Notes: a model not told the origin generated them from the letters alone. DNA of 64,000 nucleotides from G036327475 sp036327475 (GCF_036327475.1 NZ_CP132913.1:186001-250000), one strand, 5' to 3'; counted from the first letter of the stretch, positions 30,042-39,392 are shown. A program made the numbers and translations.

Positions 30042-30962
30042 ATGAGCTGGATTGAACGAATTCTCAATAAGAGCACTATCACCTCGGCACGCAGGGCGAA
30101 CATTCCCGAGGGCGTATGGACCAGATGTGATAGCTGCGGACAGGTACTGTACCGCGCAGAGTTGGAGCGCAATCTGGGGGTCTGCCCCAAATGCGATCAC
30201 CATATGCGCATGACCGCACGCGCACGCCTGCGTGCTTTCCTGGATAAAAGAAGCGAGTCAGAACTCGGTAGCGAGCTGGAGCCGAAAGATATCCTGAAGT
30301 TTAAGGACTCAAAAAAGTATAAGGATCGCCTGTCTGCGGCCCAGAAGGCCACCGACGAGAAGGAGGCGCTGGTGGTAATGAAAGGCACACTGTACGGCAT
30401 GCCGGTGGTCTCCGCGTCCTTTGAATTCGCCTTTATCGGCGGGTCGATGTCCTCTGTTGTCGGCGCACGTTTTGTGTGCGCTGTTGAGCGGGCAATGGCG
30501 GACGACTGTCCACTGGTATGCTTTTCCGCCAGCGGCGGCGCCCGTATGCAGGAGGCGCTGATGTCGCTGATGCAGATGGCCAAGACCAGCGCTGCGCTGG
30601 CGCGGCTGCGCGAACGGCGGTTGCCTTACATTTCGGTTCTGACCGATCCCACTATGGGGGGCGTTTCGGCCAGTCTGGCAATGCTTGGGGATTTGAACGT
30701 CGCCGAGCCGAAAGCGCTGATTGGCTTTGCCGGCCCACGCGTAATTGAACAGACGGTGCGTGAAAAACTGCCGGCCGGCTTTCAACGTAGTGAATTTCTG
30801 CTGGAAAGGGGCGCCATTGATCTTATCGTGCGCCGCCCGGAAATGCGTCTGCGTCTTGCTAGCCTGCTGGCGAAACTGACAAATCGACCGCAGCCGCAGG
30901 ATCTATTGCCGCACGAACCGCGCCCTGATGTGGGCCCAGAGGATTATCAGGAGGAGGCCTAA
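30042..30962 (+). CDS. accD: Acetyl-CoA carboxylase carboxyltransferase subunit beta
   Basis: AccD with AccA transfers carboxyl from carboxybiotin to acetyl-CoA, the first committed step of fatty acid synthesis. The ORF has 306 residues (E. coli 304). The zinc ribbon uses Cys29, Cys32, Cys48 and Cys51 (CDSC and CPKC). The crotonase-fold core has FSASGGARMQEA and PTMGGVSAS. AGAAAGG precedes the ATG. It starts the accD-folC-dedD-cvpA operon, all intact here. Its decayed upstream gene dedA suggests that it has its own promoter. Confidence 0.98.
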   Translation: MSWIERILNKSTITSARRANIPEGVWTRCDSCGQVLYRAELERNLGVCPKCDHHMRMTARARLRAFLDKRSESELGSELEPKDILKFKDSKKYKDRLSAAQKATDEKEALVVMKGTLYGMPVVSASFEFAFIGGSMSSVVGARFVCAVERAMADDCPLVCFSASGGARMQEALMSLMQMAKTSAALARLRERRLPYISVLTDPTMGGVSASLAMLGDLNVAEPKALIGFAGPRVIEQTVREKLPAGFQRSEFLLERGAIDLIVRRPEMRLRLASLLAKLTNRPQPQDLLPHEPRPDVGPEDYQEEA

Positions 30963-30975
30963 ACGAACGGCGCAA

Positions 30976-31005
30976 GCCCGCCAATAGCCATCTGCCGTGG
31001 CGGGC
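30976..31005 (+). promoter_or_regulatory. Hairpin between accD and folC
   Basis: GCCCGCCA and TGGCGGGC form an 8-bp perfect stem with a 14-base loop in the 82-bp spacer. No T-run follows, so it is more likely an mRNA-stabilising or pausing hairpin than a terminator. Confidence 0.4.
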
Positions 31006-31044
31006 AGGCTTAGTGATAACCCAGCATAAGTCAAGAACGGACAT

Positions 31045-32316
31045 ATGGAAAATCTGCCTATCCCCCAAGCCACGTCGCCACTGACCGCGTGGTTTCGTTA
31101 TCTTGAACGTCTGCACGCCAAACCTATCGATCTGGGCCTGGAGCGAGTTAACTATGTGGCTACCGACCTGCATCTGCTACGCCCGGCTCCCTGTGTCATT
31201 ACCGTTGGCGGCACCAACGGTAAAGGCACCACCTGCCGGCTGCTGGAAGCCATCTTGCTGGCCAGCGGCATGCGGGTTGGGGTCTATAGCTCGCCGCATT
31301 TACTGCGCTACACCGAACGGGTGCGTATCCAGGGCAATGAATTGCCAGAAGCCGCCCATAGCGAGGCGATGGCGATTATCGAAACCGGTCGCGGCGCCAC
31401 CTCTCTCACTTATTTCGAATTCGGTACGCTCGCGGCGCTACAGCTATTCCGGCAAGCGTCGCTGGATGTGGTGATCCTGGAGGTTGGGCTGGGGGGGCGG
31501 CTGGACGCCACTAATATCATTGACGCCGACGTATCCGTGATCACCTCCATTGCCCTCGATCATACCGATTGGCTAGGGCCGGATCGCGCCAGCATTGCGC
31601 GAGAAAAAGCCGGTATCTTCCGGTGCGGCAGGCCGGCGATTGTGGGTGAGCCCGATCGGCCGGATACCCTCGACGCCGCCGCGGCCGATATCGGTGCCAT
31701 CTTGTATGCCTGCGACCGCGATTGGTGGTGGCACCAGGATGGCCAGCACTTGCACTGGTGGGACGGCTTGTGCGAGCTCACGGCTCTGCCGTTGCCTGCC
31801 ATTCCCTTGGAAAATGCCGCCACCGCAGTGGCCGCTGTTGGCTGCCTGCCGTTCACGGTGCCGGAGGCGGCGGTGCGCCATGGGTTACGAAAGGCTGCGC
31901 TGCCTGGACGTTTCCAGTGTATCGACCGAGTGCCGTTAACGATACTAGACGTGGCGCACAATCCCCACGCCGCCGGATACCTGGCCCGGCGTCTGGCGGC
32001 CCTGCCCCATACCGGCAAGGTGCGGGCGGTGGTTGGCATGCTGGCGGATAAAGATGTCGTCGGCACGCTCGCTTGTCTGCGTGGGCAGGTGGATGTCTGG
32101 TATTGCGCCTCCCTCGATGGGCCGCGCGCCGCCAGTGCCGCACAGCTAGCCGCCCATCTTGACAGCGACGCGCAACGGTTCGAGGACGTGCTAAGCGCCT
32201 GGCATCAGGCAACAGCGGACGCTTCGCCGGAGGATTGCGTGCTGGTTTTCGGCTCTTTCCATGCCGTGGCACCGGTCATGGCGCTGACTGAAAGGGAGAA
32301 ATATTGTGGCGAGTAA
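31045..32316 (+). CDS. folC: Bifunctional folylpolyglutamate/dihydrofolate synthase
   Basis: FolC adds glutamate to dihydropteroate to make dihydrofolate, and extends the polyglutamate tail of tetrahydrofolate. The ORF has 423 residues (E. coli 422). The P-loop VGGTNGKGTT lies at residues 54-63. The Mur-ligase features DVVILEVGLGGRLDATN, DHTDWLG and LDVAHNPHA are intact. Its last 11 bases overlap the dedD start. Retention of folC and aroC suggests that folate synthesis continues. Confidence 0.97.
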   Translation: MENLPIPQATSPLTAWFRYLERLHAKPIDLGLERVNYVATDLHLLRPAPCVITVGGTNGKGTTCRLLEAILLASGMRVGVYSSPHLLRYTERVRIQGNELPEAAHSEAMAIIETGRGATSLTYFEFGTLAALQLFRQASLDVVILEVGLGGRLDATNIIDADVSVITSIALDHTDWLGPDRASIAREKAGIFRCGRPAIVGEPDRPDTLDAAAADIGAILYACDRDWWWHQDGQHLHWWDGLCELTALPLPAIPLENAATAVAAVGCLPFTVPEAAVRHGLRKAALPGRFQCIDRVPLTILDVAHNPHAAGYLARRLAALPHTGKVRAVVGMLADKDVVGTLACLRGQVDVWYCASLDGPRAASAAQLAAHLDSDAQRFEDVLSAWHQATADASPEDCVLVFGSFHAVAPVMALTEREKYCGE

Positions 32317-32932
32317 ATTTCAGAACCGCCTGGTGGGGACTATTATCCTTGTCGCCCTTGGCGTCATTATTTTGCCTGGCTTGCTAGACGGTAAAAAGAA
32401 ACACTATCAGGACGAGTTCGCTGCTATTCCGCTGTTGCCGAAACCAGGCGACAGCGATAAGCTCTATGCAACGCTGCCAGCCAACAGCGGTCAGCTAGCG
32501 GCGCCGCTGCCCAATGTCGCCAGGGGTTCTCGCCAGCCGGAAACGCTGGCGACACCGGAGATAAAAACTACGCCGCCCGTGCTAGCTAAACCCGAGCCTA
32601 AACCGGTCGCACGGCCTGAGAGCAAGTCGGTACCCAAACCGCAGGCGCCTAAGCCCGACAATGGGTCGGCCGCCGAGCAGGCGCCGAAAGGGCAGGCGTG
32701 GGTGGTGCAGTTGGGCGCGCTAAAAAACGCCGATAAAGTGTCGGAGATTGTGACCAGGTTGCGGCTGTCCGGCTACCGCGTTTATACCTTACCATCGGCG
32801 CCAGTTCGGGGACAGATTACGCGGATATTTATCGGTCCGGATGCATCCAAGGAAAAACTGCAATTCGCGCTCGACGAATTGAATCAGTTGAGCGGCCTTA
32901 ACGGCCAATTGCGGCCCTATGGCGTACGTTAG
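32306..32932 (+). CDS. dedD: Cell division protein DedD (SPOR domain)
   Basis: DedD is a bitopic inner-membrane protein that binds denuded septal peptidoglycan and helps cell constriction. The GTG start at 32306 lies within the end of folC. The 208-residue protein has one membrane segment (residues about 10-27). A Pro/Lys/Glu-rich periplasmic linker (about 45-128) follows, and then a C-terminal SPOR domain from WVVQLGALKNADKVSEIV to the end. E. coli DedD is 220 residues, so the linker is slightly shorter. Confidence 0.93.
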   Translation: MASKFQNRLVGTIILVALGVIILPGLLDGKKKHYQDEFAAIPLLPKPGDSDKLYATLPANSGQLAAPLPNVARGSRQPETLATPEIKTTPPVLAKPEPKPVARPESKSVPKPQAPKPDNGSAAEQAPKGQAWVVQLGALKNADKVSEIVTRLRLSGYRVYTLPSAPVRGQITRIFIGPDASKEKLQFALDELNQLSGLNGQLRPYGVR

Positions 32933-33070
32933 GCTTTCGCCGTTCCTAACTACGGGTGCGACCCGATGCCAGTGCCAGATATAAAACGCTGCTCCGGCGC
33001 GGTAGGATGCTCACCTTCTACACGGGGCAGTAGAAGATAGCTGAGCTGGCGAATTTTATTGGATGCATGC

Positions 33071-33556
33071 ATGATCTTGGTTGATTACGTCATTATTGGT
33101 ATCATTGTTCTTTCCGCTTTTGTGGGTCTAATTCGCGGGTTTGTGCGCGAGGTATTATCTTTAGTTACCTGGGGTTGTGCATTTTTTGTCGCCAGCCATT
33201 GCCATGATTACCTTGCGATATACTTCACCCGCTTTGAAGAGCAGATGGTACGCAACGGCATTGCGATTGCCCTGTTGTTCGTGGCGACCATGATTGTTGG
33301 GGCGATCGTTAATTGCGCGATTAGCTCACTGGTGGAGCGGAGCGGTTTATCCAGCACCGACCGGATCCTTGGCGTCTGCTTCGGCGCGCTGCGGGGCGTT
33401 CTAATCGTGTCTGCAGTGCTGTTCTTTCTTGACGCCTTCACTGGTGTCTACCACGGCCAGGAGTGGCAGCAGTCCAAGCTGATACCGCAGTTCAGCAGTA
33501 TCATCAGATGGTTTTTTGACTATTTGCAAAGTACGTCGAGTTTCTTACCGAGGTAG
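33071..33556 (+). CDS. cvpA: Colicin V production protein CvpA
   Basis: CvpA is an inner-membrane protein needed for colicin V production and for resistance to deoxycholate and other envelope stresses. From the ATG at 33071 it has 161 residues (E. coli 162) with four hydrophobic segments. RGFVREVLSLVTWGCAFFVA, VRNGIAIALLFVATMIVGAI and LGVCFGALRGVLIV are conserved, as is the C-terminus FFDYLQSTSSFLPR. A TTG at 33059 could extend it by four residues, but ATG fits better. purF, the normal downstream partner, is a pseudogene. Confidence 0.96.
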   Translation: MILVDYVIIGIIVLSAFVGLIRGFVREVLSLVTWGCAFFVASHCHDYLAIYFTRFEEQMVRNGIAIALLFVATMIVGAIVNCAISSLVERSGLSSTDRILGVCFGALRGVLIVSAVLFFLDAFTGVYHGQEWQQSKLIPQFSSIIRWFFDYLQSTSSFLPR

Positions 33557-33577
33557 TAGGTTGTACCGGTAACGCTG

Positions 33578-34588
33578 ATGAGGAAATCGGAATCGCCGGT
33601 TTTATGCCGGCAAACCAGAGTGTCTATCCATTGATGCATTAACGGCGCTGTAGCACCGTGGGCAGGATGCGGCACATTAAATTGCTTTCGCCTCCGTAAA
33701 GCCATGGACTGGTTAAGGATGTTTCAAGGGCTCATATGCAGCGCTTTCAGGGCAATTATGGGGAGCGAGCCATGTTTTGCTACACTACCTGACCGACAGC
33801 AGACAAGCGCCTCCGAGGCACAGCTGTTTTACGTTACTTCCCGTTCGGCATTACCCTGGCGCACAACAGTAACCTGACCAACGCTCACGAATTGCGTAAA
33901 AGTTGTTTGGAAAGGAGCGACACCATGTCAATACTACCTCCTACTCGAAAATCCTGTTTAGCGTCAACGCACTCTTGCGGGCGGGCGCAACGAGTATATT
34001 GTGGCCTCTGAAAGAATGGCGCCGGATACGCTTGGCTTCGATTTCCTGACATCTCGCCGGGCGAGGCGATGCATATCGCGGCAAAAGGGAAGCTATTTAC
34101 CTGGCAGTGCGCCGAAAACCTCCGGCGCCATCCGCGTCCGTTCGAGTATATCTATTTCGCCCGGCCGGATTCGTTCATCGATAAAATCAGCAGGTTCGCC
34201 GGCAGTTGGTGCGCCGAAAGCGTAATATTGATGGACGACTCCATCGTGCGCGGTACGACCTCGGAGCAAATCGTGGAAATGACGCACTAGGCTGGCGCCC
34301 GTCACGTTTACCTGACCTCTGCTGCACCAGCATCCACTTCCCGAACCGCTACGGCATCGATATGCCCAACGCGTCAGAGCTGATTGCCCACGGTCGCGAG
34401 GTCGACGAAATCCAGTAACTTATCGGCGCTGATACGCAGATATTCCATGATTTGGCCGATTTGGAACAGACGGTGCGGGAAGATAATTCCGATGTGGAAC
34501 AATTTGAATCCCGGTGCTATCTCTATTTGGAGTCACTGCCCAACGACAATTCCGAAGCACTACGCGCCCAGACCGAGGTCGAAAACCC
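33578..34588 (+). pseudogene. purF: Amidophosphoribosyltransferase PurF, remnant
   Basis: The first codons read ATG AGG AAA TCG, so the Cys codon after the start (the glutaminase nucleophile) is lost along with the frame. IAGFMPANQSVY, HMQRFQGNYG, SEAQLFYV, APDTLGFDFL, ARPDSFIDKIS, MDDSIVRGTTSEQIVEM, YGIDMPNASELIAHGREVDE and EALRAQTEVEN follow in many frames, with a large internal deletion after DSFIDKI. PurF has 505 residues and catalyses the first step of purine synthesis. The 3' end is fused to ubiX at about 34582-34590. Confidence 0.96.
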
Positions 34589-34801
34589 TCTCCGGTATCG
34601 TCCGTGCGCGGCGGATATGGTACTAAAGGAGCGGCGCTGGTTTCAGCTCGTGGTGCGTGAAACGCTGCTGCATCTGGGCCACTTGCGCCTGATGACCATT
34701 GCGGCCGAGCTCGTCGCGGTCATCATGCCCAGGTCCTGGCCTTTTACTGGTCTGCCCAAACAACGATATCATTTGATCGACCGCACGCTCAATTCAATCT
34801 A
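34583..34801 (+). pseudogene. ubiX: Flavin prenyltransferase UbiX, C-terminal remnant fused to purF
   Basis: KTLSGIVRA matches UbiX IKTLSGIVHSY. A frameshift leads into AADMVLKERRWFQLVVRETL, LHLGHLRLMTIAAELVAVIM and LIDRTLNSI, the UbiX C-terminus. The N-terminal half with the FMN site is missing. UbiX makes prenylated FMN for the UbiD decarboxylase of ubiquinone synthesis. The purF part and the ubiX part share one open frame of 116 codons (34452-34802), but this is a deletion chimera. Confidence 0.93.
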
Positions 34802-34977
34802 GTGCGGCCGTAAAATCTGCTCCAGCGTTAGCATGGTGGCTGACACTTGAGTCAAGTCATATATTTAATTTTATAATTAATTGTTAATATTATTAAAACA
34901 ATGAATATACTGGATAAAGCGTTGCCGACGGCGATCGTACGCGATGGGTGGCGCGCCTAATGCAGCGCGCGTTTGTT

Positions 34978-35013
34978 GCGGCGTAAAGGTGTGGGGCGGC
35001 GTAAAGGTGTGGG
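34978..35013. repeat. 18-bp perfect tandem duplication
   Basis: GCGGCGTAAAGGTGTGGG occurs at 34978-34995 and 34996-35013, between the ubiX and hisJ/argT remnants. The rest of 34802-35090 holds nothing recognisable. Its first part is AT-rich. Confidence 0.95.
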
Positions 35014-35089
35014 TTCGACGGGTCTCGCCGCGTTCAGCGCCATGCGCCCCGGCGGCGCGATACATGGCATGAAATATGCAATAGTTCAA

Positions 35090-35660
35090 GCGGAATTTGC
35101 GGCGCTGGCTTAGGTGGGGCAGCATGTTTGCTGCAGTATCCAAAACATCAAAATTGGCTCCGACTGCGCCCCTTTTAGCGGTGGTTGGTTTCGACAGCGA
35201 TTTAGCCAAAAATCTGTGCAAACGTATTGAGGCAAGTGTGCCTTCGTCGAAAGCGATTTCGATGCACTGATCCCGTCGCTGGAGACGAAAAAATCGATTC
35301 AGTTATCTCATCGCAATTACTAAAACGCCAGCAGGAGCTCAACGTTACCGATAAGCTTTCTGCGGGGGTCGACACAAGAAACCTACACCAATGCAAGGTG
35401 ACAGTCGAAGGGCATGGATGTGGTCGCTTATCAAAACCAGGATCTGATCTATGCCGATTTGATCTCCGGCCGCATCGATGCGGCATTTCAAAACAAGGTC
35501 GCCGGCAGCGAAGGCTTCCTGAAACAGTCCGCGGGAAAAAGTTATAGTCTCACCAGTCCAGCGGTGAAAGACGACAAATTCTTCAGCATCGGTACCGGTG
35601 AGACTTACAAGGAATGGGTCACGCCGGTATTTCTCCCCCAACAGGACAGGTATGATTGAT
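35090..35660 (+). pseudogene. Histidine / lysine-arginine-ornithine periplasmic binding protein, remnant
   Basis: VVGFDSDLAKNLCKRIEA, LIPSLETKKIDSVIS, DVVAYQNQDLIYADLISGRI, DAAFQNKVAGSEGFLKQ and SPAVKDDKFFSIGTGETYKE match HisJ/ArgT in shifted frames. The signal peptide is absent. Only one binding-protein remnant is present, where E. coli has argT and hisJ in tandem. This may be a fusion or loss of one. The similarity does not decide which. Confidence 0.9.
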
Positions 35661-35890
35661 GCTTTTGCGTATTCGCAATTGATTATCAACGGCGCGCTAG
35701 TGACGCTTAAGCTGGCGGCTCAGCTCCGTTTTACTGTCGGTGGTGATCGATCTTTTATCGACGTCGACAAACTTTCCTACAGCCGCTTGCTGACGGACTG
35801 CTTTGAAGACCATACTACTCTGATCGCGGCGTGCCTGATCTGGTGCTCGGGCCTCTGTTTTGCGCCATGATGCGCTTCGCTCTCGGGTGG
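35651..35890 (+). pseudogene. hisQ: Histidine ABC permease HisQ, truncated
   Basis: MIDAFAYSQLIINGALVTLK matches the HisQ N-terminus. After a frame change, KLSYSRLLTDCFEDHTTLIA resembles KLSQNRLSGLIFEGYTTLIR. The C-terminal two thirds, including the EAA loop, are gone. The remnant runs directly into hisM. Confidence 0.88.
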
Positions 35891-36150
35891 TATACTGTCC
35901 CTCCAACGGCGTACCGCTGTAGCTGGCACGGCGCTATGAAGTGATTTTAATGCTGCACTCCACCGCCATGGTTCTGGATACATTAAAATAGCCCGCGATA
36001 TCAACTCGGCAACCTATCAGCTATTTTATACCTTTGGCATTGCCGCGGTGATGTATCTGATAATCTCTTTTGGTTTGATTAAACTGTTTAAACAGGCGGG
36101 CAAAGCGCTGGCTGCGCCATTTCAAACCGCAATAACACACGTGCAGGATA
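35891..36150 (+). pseudogene. hisM: Histidine ABC permease HisM, C-terminal remnant
   Basis: RYEVILMLHSTAMVLDTLK is followed by IARDINSATYQLFYTFGIAA and VMYLIISFGLIKLFKQAGKA, then LAAPFQTAITHV. This is the last quarter of HisM. The N-terminal three quarters are missing, consistent with one deletion that joined the start of hisQ to the end of hisM. Confidence 0.9.
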
Positions 36151-36836
36151 CGCATACAGAAATCAAACTGTCGAGATCCAGGAGCTGCATAAACGCTATA
36201 GTGACTATGAAGTATTGAAAGGCATGTCGATGGAAGCACATACCGGCAATGCGATCAGTATTATCGGATCCTACGGGTCGGGCAAAGGTACCTTTTGCGC
36301 TGCATCCACTTCCTGGAAACATATGGTGCGCGATTATGACGGCCAGATAAAAATGTTTGACAAAAAGCAGTTGCATTCCAGTATTTTGTCTCTTGAGACC
36401 TATGACTGTACTGGAAAACATTATGAAGCACCAGTGCAGGTGCTAGGTCAAAAACGACGCGCGCGAGCGCGCGGTGCGCTATTTGGACAAAGTCGGTATC
36501 GATGAACAGGCACGCACCAAATACCCCATCAACCTCTCCAGCTGGCAGCAGTGCGTTTCCATTGAGCGCGATGGTAATGGAGCCAGAAGTGCTATTGTTT
36601 GATGATCCCATCGGCGCTGAACCTAGAGCTGTTCGGTGAAGTGCTGCGTATTATGCAAAAGCTGGCCGAAGAGGACGAGGCTGTGCGCCATGTTTACAAT
36701 CACGTCATCTTTCTGAATCAGAGGATTATCGAAGAGCATGGGCGCCGTCGGCGATATCATGGGCGCCGTCGGCGATATTCGCAACCTGCAGAGCCCGCGA
36801 TTGCAACAGTTAAGTAACCGCGTCGATCTGTGGTTA
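36151..36836 (+). pseudogene. hisP: Histidine ABC ATPase HisP, remnant
   Basis: VEIQELHKRYSDYEVLKGMS leads to AISIIGSYGSGKGT, with a readable Walker A. YLDKVGIDEQARTKYPINLS follows, where the LSGGQ signature is degraded to LSSWQQ. In other frames VLLFDDPIGAEP-like and GEVLRIMQKLAEEDE residues follow, then HVIFLNQRII. A 21-bp duplication sits near the C-terminus. Several frameshifts are present. All components of the histidine transporter at this locus are dead. Confidence 0.93.
36737..36778. repeat. 21-bp perfect tandem duplication in hisP
   Basis: Two adjacent identical 21-bp units at 36737-36757 and 36758-36778, each beginning CATGGGCGCCGTC. The length is a multiple of three, so this copy did not itself shift the frame. 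Confidence 0.96.
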
Positions 36837-36859
36837 GCATGAACAGCAGCGTGTTGACG

Positions 36860-37410
36860 CTATCATCGATGTGGATCTAGGACATAAACTGGGTGCCGTC
36901 GCCGATGGGGTCTCACCTAGCGCAACTTTGTACAGCGGCAAAAGCCTGCCAAGCAGGCCGTCGTCGGCGGCCTACACCACGACAGTGCGCGATAGACACA
37001 CGCGGGTTTTCACTGCGGCCAGTAGCGCCAAATCCTCCCAGTCAGCGCATAGCGTGTGGGCGAAATCGATAAATCGGCGGTCCATCCTTGTCCACCATGA
37101 CCTCATCCTGATCGCCATATCAGTAGATTCAACTGGCCGATAACGTCTCAACGGCTCTGGCGTACGGTTGTTTTTGCTCGTCGGTTCAGCGGCGTTTTGC
37201 GATAGGCTCGCCGGCAAGGTTTATCACCGCATCGAACTCGTTGAGGTGCGCCAGCGTAGTCATAGTGGTAATTTTCGACCCAAGCGTCTGCTGCGGGCGC
37301 TGGGCGTCGCGGGTCAACATGGCAACATAGTGCGACAAGGTCTGTAGTCCATAATCAGCTATCGGCTAATCAGCCTGAACCCGCCGGTCACTAAAATTTC
37401 ATGGTGGCGT
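36860..37410 (-). pseudogene. yfcH: Sugar-nucleotide epimerase-like protein YfcH, remnant
   Basis: The minus strand gives FAHTLCADWEDLALLAAVKT and RVCLSRTVVV, matching YfcH [20 protein letters not shown] and RVCLLRTGVV. TSTSSMR-INLAGEPI-like pieces and the MKILVTGGF-type start near 37400 lie in other frames. About 150 of 297 residues are represented. It is downstream of hisP, as in E. coli. Confidence 0.85.
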
Positions 37411-37424
37411 TCTCCGCCAGACGT

Positions 37425-38118
37425 CAATCGCTACGCGCGGACCGCGGGGTGTGTGGCAGCGATGGCAAACTCCATTCTGCCTAAAGCAGAGACCGCGGCG
37501 GCGGTAAATGCCAAAGTGGACGCAGCGTCGGAATTTGCGCGCTACCGAGGGTTTAGCCGTTGGCTCGCCGCCAGGCGCGCTACACCACCGGACGGGTATG
37601 GATTTTATTCTCTCATAGGACACCGCCAGGGGTAAGTGGCGATATCGGCGATACTGTGCACTTGCGATATAGCAATGGTTATGCGACTACTTGTCCAACA
37701 CGCCGTACAGCTGCGTGGTTTTGGTACGGTAGCGATTGATGGTGTAAGGAACTTTTTCCGTAGGTACTGTCTACAGTGGTGGTTTGGCCAAGCACCGGGC
37801 CGAACCCCGCTATTTGCCAGAAGAACCACTGCAGGGTGGCGTGACGTTCACGTAGTTCGTGCAACAGCAGCTGGCCGGTTTTCCCGTCAAATAGAGTAGA
37901 ATTGGCGCCAGATTCAAACAGCCTTAACGGCGCACCGCCGGCTGGTTGTCGACAATCGCTGGGATTTTGTTATTCAGCGAGATGGCTAGGAAGGCCGACT
38001 TGAATTGATCGCCGGCGCTGATATCCAAGCGGTGAAACTGATAAGGTACCCCGGTCTCCTCTAAAAACAGTGCAATTTTATGGCCATTGGGCGTGAGCGC
38101 ATAATAAACGTCGAGCAT
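37425..38118 (-). pseudogene. yfcG: Disulfide-bond oxidoreductase YfcG (GST family), remnant
   Basis: MLDVYYALTPNGHKIALFLE and ETGVPYQFHRLDI match the YfcG start. LNNKIPAIVDNQPA, ATLQWFFWQIAGFGPVLGQT, SIADIATYPW and ERIKSIPV follow in different frames. Total length is close to the intact 215 codons. Loss is by frameshifts and stops. Confidence 0.92.
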
Positions 38119-38297
38119 AAAGCCTACTTAGGATAACGCGAATAAGCGGCATGATGAGCGGACTTATGGTGCAATAACGCTGCATCGGCCACTGGCGACG
38201 GGATAGCGCTGACGTAGGCGGGGTAAAGTTTGTTAAGCTTGGACTGCTGTACTGCCTGTGCAGGGGTGGCGGACCAACGCGTGTACAGGAGAAGGGA

Positions 38298-38633
38298 ATG
38301 GAATTAATGATAGTGTCAAAGGTCGCCGCCGCGCTTAACGCTTATTTCCGGCGGATTATCACGGTACGCGGTAATTGCGACAGTGAATTTCCCTTTAGCG
38401 CGCCTTGGGCGCAGGTTTTGCTGGGGGAAACGCGGCAGCTGTTTCATTAGTCCGGTGCATCTGCCTCCGCTGGCGCCCGGCTACGCGTTCTTATGCAGCT
38501 ACACCCACATTCCGTAGGCGGAGAGGCTGGGAAGCGTATTCTGTTCAATCCGGGATCGGTCAACTTACTCAAGGGCGGTTTTCCGGCGAGCTATGATCTA
38601 CTGGCGGACAGTTGGTTACAGGTACTGTTTTAG
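38298..38633 (+). pseudogene. yfcE: Phosphodiesterase YfcE, remnant with internal deletion
   Basis: MELMIVS (E. coli MKLMFAS) is joined directly to KVAAALNAYFRRIITVRGNC, so the GDVLNHGP metal-binding part of about 45 codons is missing. Then SAPWAQVLLGETRQLFH meets a stop, and ILFNPGSVNLLKGGFPASYD ends the remnant in another frame. YfcE is a metallophosphodiesterase of about 184 residues. Confidence 0.92.
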
Positions 38634-38708
38634 ATGGCGGGGAAACTATTTAAATTACGTAATCTCACCGCGCGGGCAGTTCGCGCTATTGCATAAGAGT
38701 GTCATAGG

Positions 38709-39238
38709 ATGGAGCAACAGAGTCAGTCTGCCGGTGAGGAATAGGTCGACATTGTCAATAAAATATGAAGTTATAGCCAAGGCCAGCCGTCAGCAGATGC
38801 GCGCGCGGAACGTCTGCGTCACTGTGCCAGTTATATTGTGGTGCATGATGGTTCTGGCAATATTTTTGGTTTAGTATCGTACAGCCAGAAAAGATCTCTA
38901 TCCGGGCTGTCTGGATGCGATCGCTGGCGACGTGGTGCAGAGCGGTGAAGGGATGCTCGTTCTGCCCATCGTGAGGTGGAAGAAGGGCTAGGCATTGCAG
39001 ATGTGCTGTTCGCTGAACACGGGTGATTTGATTTTGAGAATACTGCCTACCGGGTGTGTGGATCGCTGTTTAGTTACGTGACTCGTGGCCCGTTCGCGCT
39101 ACAAGGAGCGAGGTGGAAGCGGTCAATTGACTAACGCCGGAGGAAATACTGGCCGCTTCGACGAGTTCACCCCGGACTCCCTGAAAGCGTTATCACTGTG
39201 GCTGAGCCGCAATGATACTGTGGCTGAGCCGCAATGAT
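38709..39238 (+). pseudogene. yfcD: Nudix hydrolase YfcD, remnant
   Basis: MEQQSQSAGEE is followed by a stop, then VDIVNKIYEVIAKASRQQMR, YPGCLDAIAGDVVQSGEGML, YRVCGSLFSYVTRGPFALQ and LTPEEILAA. The Nudix box is broken by frameshifts. A 22-bp duplication closes the remnant. It lies just past pta, as in E. coli with yfcC missing. Confidence 0.92.
39195..39238. repeat. 22-bp perfect tandem duplication at the end of yfcD
   Basis: Two identical adjacent 22-bp units at 39195-39216 and 39217-39238, each starting ACTGTGGCTGAGCC. It is the longest of the perfect tandem duplications in the window. Confidence 0.97.
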
Positions 39239-39344
39239 GGCCAAAGCTTTGGAAAGCCCTTGGCCGCGCAGCGCGGGTCACCTTCGCGCATGGGCTAAAT
39301 GTAGGCGTGCTATGGGAGGTTGCGCCCTGCTAGCTCGGGCAGGG

Positions 39345-39370
39345 CAAAACGCCGGCCTCAGACCGGCGTG
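39345..39370 (-). terminator. Terminator hairpin downstream of pta
   Basis: On the minus strand ACGCCGG, loop TCTGAGG, CCGGCGT is followed by TTTTGC. It lies 22 bp behind the pta stop in the correct orientation. Confidence 0.75.
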
Positions 39371-39392
39371 GTCATATCTGACAAACACGGAA

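Noticed and set aside
32560..32690. Repetitive Pro/Lys/Glu codons in dedD
   Set aside because: A Pro-rich periplasmic linker is normal for DedD proteins and the frame is intact.
34452..34802. A 116-codon open frame that looks like a novel protein
   Set aside because: Its two halves are the PurF and UbiX C-termini joined by a deletion; nothing suggests a selected gene.
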